A stretch of DNA of 8,604 bases, from positions 1 to 8,604 of the forward strand of contig CAKTSO010000074.1 in NCBI GenBank assembly GCA_934613185.1. The letters are read 5' to 3'. Below the pieces are notes generated by a model, which saw nothing but the letters and a program-made list of their open reading frames with translations, was not told where the DNA came from and searched no databases. Of the stretch, positions 1 to 5,968 are shown piece by piece. How positions within the stretch are numbered: the first letter of the stretch is position 1; every line of letters begins with the position of its first letter. A program made the position numbers and the translations under genes. The stretch is from an uncultured Clostridia bacterium. GTDB taxonomy: Bacteria; Bacillota; Clostridia; Christensenellales; Maliibacteriaceae.

Positions 1-27
1 CCCGTTATTTCGTTCCCGATCCTGCCT

Positions 28-64
28 GACAGATGCCATAATCGTAATTTTTAGAATTACTGTC
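28..64. repeat. AT-rich inverted repeat, role unknown
   Basis: GTAATT (44-49) and AATTAC (55-60) form a perfect 6-bp inverted repeat around a 5-base loop. An outer pair GACA (28-31) and TGTC (61-64) could extend it across a 12-base bulge on one side. It lies downstream of the small-peptide genes on the minus strand. There is no clean U-tract beside it, so I do not call it a terminator. A protein-binding dyad is possible. Nothing else in 1-141 can be supported: no convincing gene and no clear terminator for the peptide operon. Confidence 0.3.
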
Positions 65-141
65 TTATGAGCACCCATGCGAGAAACGGCTCTTTTTTCA
101 TCTGTTTACGGGACGTTGTGTTATGGAAACGGCGGAAAGCC

Positions 142-360
142 TCAGGCCTTCACATCCGCGGCAATCATGCGATTCGCATAAGCGGGAACGGCGGCAATCA
201 GCGAGGCGACAAGCGTCAGCATCACGCGGCCGAAGTTTTCCGTGAACGCGGCGATCTTATCGGGCGTCAGATTCACGACCGACACGCCGTTGTACGGCAT
301 CAGGCACGGCACAAGAAGCATCACTGCAAGGACGATGATCAAAGAACGAATGTTTCTCAT
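142..360 (-). CDS. Small two-segment membrane peptide, third and divergent member of the PCLMP(F/Y)NG cluster (72 aa)
   Basis: I recognise no known family. The product begins MRNIRSL, followed by a hydrophobic stretch (about residues 6-20) that ends in PCLMPYNG (18-25). This block is nearly the same as in the two upstream genes. After a short polar stretch comes a second hydrophobic segment (about 47-62) and a short charged tail. Unlike its two siblings it lacks the GEE-x-K-x-Y-x-FA tail, so only the N-terminal third is conserved. Cys19 is preceded by Pro, which does not fit a lipobox. I start at the ATG at 360 because GGAGG lies 8 bases upstream. A longer reading from a GTG at 375 would overlap that ribosome site. 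The gene follows the second peptide gene by 45 bases and is probably in the same transcript. A short membrane peptide or leader-bearing peptide is possible; function unknown. Confidence 0.72.
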   Translation of the reverse strand: MRNIRSLIIVLAVMLLVPCLMPYNGVSVVNLTPDKIAAFTENFGRVMLTLVASLIAAVPAYANRMIAADVKA

Positions 361-368
361 TTTCCCTA

Positions 369-373
369 CCTCC
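369..373 (-). promoter_or_regulatory. Ribosome binding site deciding the start at 360
   Basis: GGAGG on the minus strand, 8 bases before the ATG at 360. It overlaps the upstream in-frame GTG at 375, which excludes that GTG as the start. Confidence 0.75.
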
Positions 374-405
374 ACAATCCAATCTTCTATCGAAATGCGT
401 TTCGC

Positions 406-651
406 TTACGCGAAGTCGTAGTTCTTGCGCTCCTCGCCGAGGAACGCAGCGCCCGCGGCGACGGCGGCCATCGCAAACGCAATGACGACGTTCACGTCGT
501 TTGCATTGCTCTTGGCGTAAGCGTGGACAGCCATCGTCTCGACGGCGGTCGCTTCATTCGCGGTGTGCTCGAAACCGTTGAAGGGCATCAGGCACGGGAT
601 CGCAACCATCAGGGCAAGAACCACAAGCAGCGCAGTCATCTTTCTCATCAT
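406..651 (-). CDS. Small two-segment membrane peptide, second PCLMPFNG paralog (81 aa)
   Basis: I recognise no known family. A basic start MMRKM is followed by a hydrophobic segment (about 7-22) ending in AIPCLMPFNGFEH. Then comes a polar loop of about 30 residues, a second hydrophobic helix of Ala/Val/Ile (about 55-72), and a charged tail with GEE, basic residues and a final YDFA. The layout predicts a hairpin membrane protein with both ends inside, or a secreted peptide if the first segment is cleaved; I see no clear signal peptidase site. It is very similar along its whole length to the product of the gene before it, mainly differing in the loop, so the two arose by tandem duplication. GGAGG sits 9 bases before the ATG at 651; a second ATG three bases later is less well spaced. 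It lies 126 bases downstream of its sibling with no obvious promoter of its own. Confidence 0.78.
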   Translation of the reverse strand: MMRKMTALLVVLALMVAIPCLMPFNGFEHTANEATAVETMAVHAYAKSNANDVNVVIAFAMAAVAAGAAFLGEERKNYDFA

Positions 652-678
652 TTTCGTGTACCTCCGATTTATTGGGAA

Positions 679-735
679 CGGGCTTTCATTGCCCGAAGTT
701 TTTGTTCGGATCCTTCGCGGAAAAGGCGTTCCGCG
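679..735 (-). repeat. Two small hairpins between the first and second peptide genes
   Basis: One stem is CGCGGAA (716-722) with TTCCGCG (729-735), 7 bp around a 6-base loop and flanked by GGATCC/GATC sequence. The other is CGGGC (679-683) with GCCCG (691-695), 5 bp around a 7-base loop, close before the ribosome site at 661-665. Neither is followed by a run of U on the minus strand, so they are not intrinsic terminators. They could stabilise or process the mRNA and set different levels for the two peptides. Confidence 0.4.
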
Positions 736-777
736 CGATCCTTCTTTATCTTAAATTCGATCGTCCGAAGCAGCGGA

Positions 778-1020
778 TTACGCGAAGTTGTAATCCTTGT
801 GCTCCTCGCCGAGGAACGCGGCGCCCGCGGCGACGGCGGCCATCACGAACGCGATGGCGACGTGGCCGTTGTTCGCGTTGTTGGCGACGTAGTGGACCGA
901 CTCGGAAACGGCGGTCTGCGCTTCGTTCGCAGTGGTGTGCTCGAAGCCGTTGAAGGGCATCAGGCACGGGATCGCAATCATCAGCGCCAGGACAATCAGC
1001 AAAGTGCTCATCTTTCTCAT
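778..1020 (-). CDS. Small two-segment membrane peptide, first PCLMPFNG paralog (80 aa)
   Basis: I recognise no known family. The product starts MRKMSTLL, has a hydrophobic segment (about 6-21) ending in AIPCLMPFNGFEH, a polar loop rich in Asn, Ala, Thr and Glu (about 28-52), a second hydrophobic segment rich in Ala and Val (about 53-71), and a charged tail GEEHKDYNFA. Codon choice is the same GC-rich style as the flanking genes and a paralog follows directly, so this is a real gene and not a chance frame. GGAGG lies 9 bases before the ATG. It is the promoter-proximal gene of the three-gene cluster, with a strong sigma-A promoter about 45 bases upstream, so high expression is expected. Cys19 is conserved in all three members (Cys20 in the second), but with Pro before it this is not a lipobox. 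Possible roles are an envelope peptide, a small-protein regulator of a membrane partner, or a bacteriocin-like peptide; none can be chosen from sequence. Confidence 0.78.
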   Translation of the reverse strand: MRKMSTLLIVLALMIAIPCLMPFNGFEHTTANEAQTAVSESVHYVANNANNGHVAIAFVMAAVAAGAAFLGEEHKDYNFA

Positions 1021-1071
1021 TTCTTTTTACCTCCAGCCTCTTTTTCTTCTGTCCCCCCTTGGGACGATTGT

Positions 1072-1100
1072 ATTGTAATATGGCGTCCACTGAATGTAAA
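1072..1100 (-). promoter_or_regulatory. Strong sigma-A promoter for the small-peptide cluster
   Basis: On the minus strand TTTACA (1095-1100) and TACAAT (1072-1077) are separated by exactly 17 bases. Each box differs from consensus at one position. A-rich DNA directly upstream could act as an UP element. Transcription should start near 1065, giving a leader of about 45 bases to the ATG at 1020. Confidence 0.75.
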
Positions 1101-1331
1101 GCGTTTTTCGCATATCTTTATTTTTCCTTAATTCTAAATTGCATATCGTGCGCATTTTTTACAACGATTAATTTCGCCGTTCAGATACCGTTAAAACCAT
1201 TGATTTACCTATGTTTTTCAGCGTTTCGGTTTTTAAATCGTCTTTTAGATATGTCAAAAAAACAAGTTCAATCGATCGTTTTGGTTTTTTGTGTTGTATA
1301 TTTTATATAAGTTATTTATGCTTTATGTATG
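1101..1331. other. AT-rich intergenic block without a supported gene
   Basis: By my count about 66 of the first 230 bases are G or C (about 29%), against well over half in the neighbouring genes. Reading frames here (for example plus 1059-1310) lack a ribosome site and continue without a boundary across the promoter, so I call no gene. The block sits between the peptide promoter and the terminator of the phosphate transporter gene. I see no convincing second promoter or long dyad. Confidence 0.5.
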
Positions 1332-1368
1332 AAAAATGCCGTCCGCACTGGATACGGACGGCATTTTC
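1332..1368. terminator. Symmetrical terminator after the phosphate transporter gene
   Basis: AAAATGCCGTCCG (1333-1345) pairs perfectly with CGGACGGCATTTT (1355-1367) around a 9-base loop, 13 bp in all. Flanking A and T runs allow it to work in both directions. It begins 16 bases past the stop codon of the minus-strand transporter gene. Confidence 0.85.
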
Positions 1369-1383
1369 GCTTTTATGCGATAT

Positions 1384-3141
1384 TCATTTTACGGCAAAAC
1401 GCGCGCGGTATTCGTCATACGTGCTGCGGAACTGTTCCAGCTGCTGCGGCGTCAGATTTCGCATGTATTCGTGGACGCTCAGACCGTCGTGCGCGATCTC
1501 GATGACGCAGCGCGCGATGTTGGCGCAGTGATCCGAGACACGCTCCATGTTCGTCAAAAGGTCGGAGAAGATGAACCCGAGCTCGATCGTGCACTGCCCG
1601 TTCTGCACACGGCGGATATGCCCGGCGCGCAGTTTGTCCTTCAAATCGTCGATCACTTCTTCCAGAGGTTCCACGCGCGCCGCCGCTTCCAGATCGTTTT
1701 CCTCAAACGCCCGCAGCGCAAGATGCATGCTCTCCAGCACCGCGTTTGTCATTTTGCGAAGGTCGGCATTCGCCTCCGCCGAGAACGCGAGCGATTTTTC
1801 CTGCATTTCTTCGACGGACGAGATCACGCCGACCGCATGATCGGACAGGCGCTCGAAATCGCCGATGATATGCAGAAGCTTGGTCGCCTCGCGGCTGTCG
1901 TCCTGCGTCATGTTGCGGCTGTTGATCTTGACAAGATAGGTCCCGATCACATCTTCGTAATGATCGACCTGATCTTCCTGTTTTCGAATCGTCTCGCACG
2001 ATTTGGCGTCGTAAGTCTCGATCTGCTTCACCGCGCTCTCCAAAGAGGCGGCGCAGACGTTCGCCATCGTCACGGCGACGTCGTGGCAGCGCGCGATCGC
2101 GACCGGCGGCGTGGCCAGCAGGCGTTCGTCCAGAAGTTCCGTATGATCCTTCGCTTTCGTATCCGGAACCGTCAGGCACGCAAGGCGTTCCAGCTGCTTG
2201 GTGAACGGGAAAAGCAGCGCCGTACAGGTGAGGTTGAACGTTGAGTGAACGACTGCGATGTTGAGCTGATTGGCCTGCATCGAGGCAAACGGCAGTTCGA
2301 AGATCGCGTTCGCCGCGCAGTAAAGCGTCAGCATGACAATCGTACCGATGATATTGAAATAAAGATGCACCACTGCCGCGCGCCGCGCGTTCTTCGTCGT
2401 GCCGACGGACGAGATCAGCGCCGTGACGCAGGTGCCGATGTTCTGGCCCATGATGATCGGGATCGCGCTGCCGACGGTGATCTGTCCCGTCGCCGAGAGC
2501 GCCTGCAAAATGCCGACCGACGCCGACGAGCTTTGAATGATGCCCGTCACGGCTGCGCCGACCAGAACGCCCAAAATGGGATTGCTGAACTTTAAGAACA
2601 GATTGCGGAACGACTCCACCTCGGCAAGCGGCGCGACAGCATTCGACATCATCTCCATGCCGAACATCAACGTCGAAAAGCCCAGAAGGATCAGCCCCGT
2701 ATCCTTCTTTTTCTGATCTTTGCAGAACAGGTTCAGCACGATGCCGATCAGCGCCAATATCGGCGTGAAGTTCTTCGGCTTGCACATCTGAACAAAGAAG
2801 CCCGACCCGCTGATGCCCGTCAGGCTTAAAATCCACGCGGTGACGGTCGTGCCGATGTTTGCGCCCATGATGACGCTGATCGCCTGCGACAGCTTCATAA
2901 GGCCGGAGTTGACGAAGCCGACGACCATGACCGTCGTGGCAGACGAGCTTTGAATGACGCTCGTGACCGCAAGACCCAAAAGCAGCCCCGTCCACTTATT
3001 GCGCGTCAGCTGCTCCAGAATTTTCTTCATCTTGTTGCCAGCGCGCTTTTCCAGTGCCTCGCCCATGACGTTCATGCCGAACAAAAACAGCGCCAGACCG
3101 CCGACGAGTCCCAGCGCATAAGAAAACCCTCCCATAAACAT
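1384..3141 (-). CDS. Na+/phosphate cotransporter family protein with C-terminal PhoU-like domain (NptA/YjbB type, 585 aa)
   Basis: An inner-membrane protein expected to couple sodium to movement of inorganic phosphate; related bacterial proteins are also implicated in phosphate efflux. The N-terminal membrane part (about 1-325) holds the two inverted family repeats. Each has the QSSSA signature (64-68 and 203-207), followed by GANIGTTVTA (93-102) and GQNIGTCVTAL (232-242). The cytosolic C-terminal part (about 350-560) is helical and PhoU-like, with two copies of the metal-site pattern: FERLSDH (429-435) and MERVSDH (532-538). Length and domain order are normal for the fused NptA-PhoU form. 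The ATG at 3141 has AAAGGGG 5 bases upstream; the ATG at 3135 is an alternative. The gene appears monocistronic, with a weak promoter and its own terminator. No Pho-box is evident. Transport direction cannot be read from the sequence. Confidence 0.93.
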   Translation of the reverse strand: MFMGGFSYALGLVGGLALFLFGMNVMGEALEKRAGNKMKKILEQLTRNKWTGLLLGLAVTSVIQSSSATTVMVVGFVNSGLMKLSQAISVIMGANIGTTVTAWILSLTGISGSGFFVQMCKPKNFTPILALIGIVLNLFCKDQKKKDTGLILLGFSTLMFGMEMMSNAVAPLAEVESFRNLFLKFSNPILGVLVGAAVTGIIQSSSASVGILQALSATGQITVGSAIPIIMGQNIGTCVTALISSVGTTKNARRAAVVHLYFNIIGTIVMLTLYCAANAIFELPFASMQANQLNIAVVHSTFNLTCTALLFPFTKQLERLACLTVPDTKAKDHTELLDERLLATPPVAIARCHDVAVTMANVCAASLESAVKQIETYDAKSCETIRKQEDQVDHYEDVIGTYLVKINSRNMTQDDSREATKLLHIIGDFERLSDHAVGVISSVEEMQEKSLAFSAEANADLRKMTNAVLESMHLALRAFEENDLEAAARVEPLEEVIDDLKDKLRAGHIRRVQNGQCTIELGFIFSDLLTNMERVSDHCANIARCVIEIAHDGLSVHEYMRNLTPQQLEQFRSTYDEYRARFAVK

Positions 3142-3181
3142 TCGTTCCCCTTTCGATTTCCCATTCTTCTCAAACGCCTTT

Positions 3182-3208
3182 ATTCTACCGAAAGAAGATC
3201 AAATTCAA
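3182..3208 (-). promoter_or_regulatory. Possible promoter of the phosphate transporter gene
   Basis: On the minus strand TTGAAT (3203-3208) and TAGAAT (3182-3187) resemble -35 and -10 boxes, but the 15-base spacer is short. If used, the leader would be about 35 bases. The only other candidates upstream are poorer. Confidence 0.4.
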
Positions 3209-3292
3209 GGTCGGGTTTTGTAAAATCTACGTTAAACGCCGTTCAAAATGCGTCAAAAAGCGCGCCGCCTGCACTCGAAACTTCCGCAGCCG

Positions 3293-3301
3293 TGTTATAA
3301 T
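3293..3301 (+). promoter_or_regulatory. Extended -10 promoter for a plus-strand transcript
   Basis: TGTTATAAT combines a TGn extension with a perfect TATAAT (3296-3301). The same 9-base string drives the plus-strand gene at 7832. No good -35 is present at 16-18 bases, which extended -10 promoters can tolerate. Transcription would start near 3308. Confidence 0.55.
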
Positions 3302-3307
3302 ATGAAA

Positions 3308-3456
3308 AGAGGTGGCAAACTTCTTCGATTTTTTGTCAAACAGGAGCGCGAGCCGCCGCTTTGATCGGAAAAGCCATGATCCCGGGGCATTGCCGGGAGC
3401 CCGCTGCGCTCGTTTCAAACCAAAAGCGACGGTATGTTGTCATACCGCCGCTTTTT
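3308..3456 (+). ncRNA. Candidate small structured RNA, about 150 nt, between convergent and divergent neighbours
   Basis: Promoter, foldable body and terminator are present in the right order with no credible gene. The body can close into a long irregular hairpin. GGT (3311-3313) pairs with ACC (3419-3421), AAAC (3317-3320) with GTTT (3412-3415), GAGCGC (3344-3349) with GCGCTC (3406-3411), AGC (3351-3353) with GCT (3403-3405), and CCCGG (3381-3385) with CCGGG (3393-3397) around a 7-base loop. The terminator at 3422-3456 follows at once. No gene on the plus strand follows, so it is not a leader. I checked for conserved SRP, tmRNA and common riboswitch motifs and saw none; a divergent 6S-like RNA cannot be excluded. 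A 20-codon frame begins at 3302, before the expected transcript start and without a ribosome site, so it is not called. Confidence 0.45.
3422..3456. terminator. Strong bidirectional terminator
   Basis: AAAAGCGACGGTATG (3422-3436) pairs with CATACCGCCGCTTTT (3441-3455) over a TTGT loop, with one A-C mismatch. Six T follow on the plus strand and a T run follows on the minus strand. It ends the fusion gene (stop at 3473) on the minus strand and the candidate small RNA on the plus strand. Confidence 0.85.
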
Positions 3457-3472
3457 TAATTTCGCGCAGTCT

Positions 3473-5968
3473 TTAGTTTTCGGACAGTCCGAGACGGGCG
3501 ACCGCCTCTTCGCGCATCTTGTATTTCTGGATCTTGCCCGCGGCGTTCATCGGGAAGGACTTGACGAACTCGATGTAGCGCGGCACCTTATGGCGCGCCA
3601 TATGCTCGGTGATATACGCGCGCATTTCCTCCTCGGTCATTTCCGCGCCGTCTTTCAGGATGATGCACGCCATGATCTCCTCGCCGTAGCGCTTGTCCGG
3701 CACGCCGATGACCTGCACGTCGCGAACCTTGTCATGCGTGAAGATGAACTCCTCAATCTCGCGCGGATAAATGTTTTCGCCGCCGCGAATGATCATGTCT
3801 TTCAGACGGCCCGTGATGCGGTAATTGCCGTTTTCGTCGCGGCAGGCGATGTCGCCCGTGTGCAGCCAGCCCTGCGCATCGATCGCCGAAGCGGTCGCTT
3901 TGGGCATTTTGTAATAGCCCTTCATGATGTTGTAGCCGCGCGCGACGAATTCGCCGTTCTCCCCGTCGGGAAGTTCCTCGCCCGTCTCCGGATCGATGAT
4001 GCGGCATTCGACGTTGGCAAACGCGCTGCCGACGGTCGACGTGCGCACATCGATGGAATCGGTGAAGCTCGACATCGTGCATCCGGGCGACGCCTCGGTC
4101 TGGCCGTAGACGCTGACGATCTGCGTCATATTCATCACGTCCGCCGCGCGGCGCATCAAATCCTCGGGGCAGTTGGAGCCCGCCATGATGCCGGTGCGGA
4201 TATGTGAGAAATCGGTCTTTGCAAAGTCGGGGTGCTGCATCATGGCGATAAACATCGTCGGCACGCCGTTGAAGCAGGTGATCTTCTCGCGGTTGACGCA
4301 CTCCAGCGCGGGCGCGGGCGAGAAATACGGCAGCGGACACATCGTCGCGCCGTGCGTCATGGACGCCGTCATGGAAAGCACCATGCCGAAGCAGTGGAAC
4401 ATCGGCACCTGGATCATCATGCGGTCGGCCGTGGACAAATCCATATGGTCGCCGATGTATTTGCCGTTGTTGACGACGTTATAGTGCGTCAGCATGACGC
4501 CCTTGGGGAAGCCCGTCGTGCCGGAGGTGTACTGCATGTTGCACACGTCGTCCACGTCGACCGCCGCCGCCATGGCGCGCAGCTTTTCCACCGGCGTCTG
4601 TTCGGCACGCTCGATCGTCTCTTCCCACGTCAGACACCCCGGCTGCGAGAAGCCGACGGTCACGACGTTGCGAAGGAAGGGCAGGCGCTTGCTGTGCAGC
4701 GGTTCGCCCTTTTTCGTCTGTGCGATCTCGGGGCAAAGCTCGTTGATGATCGCCGCGTAGTCCGCGTCGCGGAAGCCGCGCTCCATGATCAGGGTATGCG
4801 TGTCGCTCTGGCGCAGCAGATACTCCGCCTCGTGAATTTTATACGCCGTATTGACCGTCACAAGCACCGCGCCGATCTTCGCCGTCGCCCAGAACGTGAT
4901 GAACCACTGCGGCAGGTTCGTCGTCCAGATCGACACATGGCTTCCGGCGCGCACGCCCATGGAAATCAGCGCGCGGGCGAACTCGTCCACGTCGTCGCGG
5001 AACTGCGCGTACGTTCTGGTATAATCGAGCGTCGTATAGCGGAAGCAGATCTGATCGGGGAATTCCTCGACCAGGCGGTCGAGCACCTGCGGGAAGGTAA
5101 GGTCAATCAGCGTGTCCTTCTTCCAGAGGAACTGACCGGTATGCGTCGCGTTGTAATAACGGTGGCGCTGCTTTTTCGACGGCGTCTGGAAGCGGTGCAT
5201 GAAGTTCTCGTAATGCGACAGGATGACGTCGAGATCGGTCATGTCAAGCATCCACGAAGGATCCCATTCAAGGCTGATGAATCCGTCGTAGTTGACGCTC
5301 GACAGCGCCTGCATCATCTCTTCGATCGGCAGATCGCCCTCGCCGATCAGACGATAGGACACCCTGCCGTTTTCCACGACGGAGTCTTTGATATGCACAT
5401 GGCGGACGTACGCGCCGAGATTCGTGATCGTCGTCTGCGCGTCTTCGCCGCCGTCGCGGCAGGTGTGATGCATGTCCCAAAGCGCCGCCAGAGAATCGCT
5501 GGCGAAATGATTCAACACGTCGCGCAGGCGATTCGTCGCCGCGAACATGCCGACCGTCTCCAGAAGCATCGTCACGCCGAGGCGCTCCGCCTCGGGTTCG
5601 ACCTGTTCAAGGCACGCGATGACTGCGTCCATGTCGTCCGCGCCGCCGTCGGCCGCATGTACGCGAACGTAAGGCACGTTCAGATCGTGCGCCGCGCGGA
5701 GGCATTCTGCGATCTCATTCACATTGTCCGCATTGCCGTCCGCGATGTCGCAAACCGAGTCCAGACACGGGATCGTCAGGCGCTTTTCAAACATCCCGCG
5801 GACCGTCGCCGCCGTATTGTAGCGATGAAACGGGCCGGCCTTCTGCGTGAAATCGTCGGTGTGGATGCCGTGCAGCTCAATGCCGCCGATGCGCGCTTCC
5901 TGCGCGGCGGTCACGAAATCCTCCCACGAATAGCCGTTCCAGCCGTTGATGGAAAAAGACAGCTTCAT
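3473..5968 (-). CDS. Fusion protein: sugar-phosphate isomerase/epimerase-like TIM barrel plus ACSF2/YngI-like acyl-CoA synthetase (831 aa)
   Basis: Residues about 1-260 form a xylose-isomerase-like (AP_endonuc_2) barrel with the usual metal ligand set: E137 in LLETVG, D165 in LWDMHH, H192 in HVHIKD and E234 in SLEWDPS. A basic linker (about 261-280) leads to a full AMP-forming acyl-CoA synthetase (about 281-831). Its motifs are the P-loop YTSGTTGFPKG (480-490), YGQTE (621-625), HTGD (703-706), GRLKDMIIRGGENIYPREIEE (720-740) and the catalytic Lys812 in AAGKIQK. The ligase should convert a carboxylic acid, ATP and CoA to acyl-CoA; its sequence style is medium or short chain ACSF2/YngI. All key residues of both halves appear intact, and there is no frameshift at the join. 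The start at 5968 has GAGGAGG 7 bases upstream and overlaps the previous stop as ATGA, so it is translationally coupled and under the T-box. The substrate of each half is unknown. A barrel fused to an acyl-CoA synthetase is unusual to me. Confidence 0.9.
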   Translation of the reverse strand: MKLSFSINGWNGYSWEDFVTAAQEARIGGIELHGIHTDDFTQKAGPFHRYNTAATVRGMFEKRLTIPCLDSVCDIADGNADNVNEIAECLRAAHDLNVPYVRVHAADGGADDMDAVIACLEQVEPEAERLGVTMLLETVGMFAATNRLRDVLNHFASDSLAALWDMHHTCRDGGEDAQTTITNLGAYVRHVHIKDSVVENGRVSYRLIGEGDLPIEEMMQALSSVNYDGFISLEWDPSWMLDMTDLDVILSHYENFMHRFQTPSKKQRHRYYNATHTGQFLWKKDTLIDLTFPQVLDRLVEEFPDQICFRYTTLDYTRTYAQFRDDVDEFARALISMGVRAGSHVSIWTTNLPQWFITFWATAKIGAVLVTVNTAYKIHEAEYLLRQSDTHTLIMERGFRDADYAAIINELCPEIAQTKKGEPLHSKRLPFLRNVVTVGFSQPGCLTWEETIERAEQTPVEKLRAMAAAVDVDDVCNMQYTSGTTGFPKGVMLTHYNVVNNGKYIGDHMDLSTADRMMIQVPMFHCFGMVLSMTASMTHGATMCPLPYFSPAPALECVNREKITCFNGVPTMFIAMMQHPDFAKTDFSHIRTGIMAGSNCPEDLMRRAADVMNMTQIVSVYGQTEASPGCTMSSFTDSIDVRTSTVGSAFANVECRIIDPETGEELPDGENGEFVARGYNIMKGYYKMPKATASAIDAQGWLHTGDIACRDENGNYRITGRLKDMIIRGGENIYPREIEEFIFTHDKVRDVQVIGVPDKRYGEEIMACIILKDGAEMTEEEMRAYITEHMARHKVPRYIEFVKSFPMNAAGKIQKYKMREEAVARLGLSEN

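Noticed and set aside
1..54. Plus-strand frame open from the left edge, ending TAG at 52-54, as the tail of an incoming gene
   Set aside because: Seventeen codons without a recognisable motif and no sound terminator after it; other frames are also open at the edge.
57..101. 14-codon minus-strand frame MKKEPFLAWVLIRQ, and an open stretch after its stops toward the left edge
   Set aside because: No ribosome site, very short, and stops lie close together. It could be a decayed gene end but nothing confirms coding.
778..1020. Lipoprotein reading of the small peptides through the conserved Cys19
   Set aside because: The residue before Cys is Pro and the -3 position is Ala, which does not match a lipobox.
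67..1131. Long plus-strand frame of 354 codons over the peptide cluster
   Set aside because: Antisense shadow: Arg/His-rich, no ribosome site, and the minus strand carries three consistent paralogs with GGAGG sites.
1059..1310. Plus-strand 83-codon frame in the AT-rich block, hydrophobic product
   Set aside because: Begins inside the minus-strand promoter, no ribosome site, and hydrophobic codons are expected from T-rich DNA.
3302..3364. 20-codon plus-strand frame starting ATGAAAAGAGG right after the -10 box
   Set aside because: The ATG precedes the expected transcript start and has no ribosome site; the region folds as an RNA instead.
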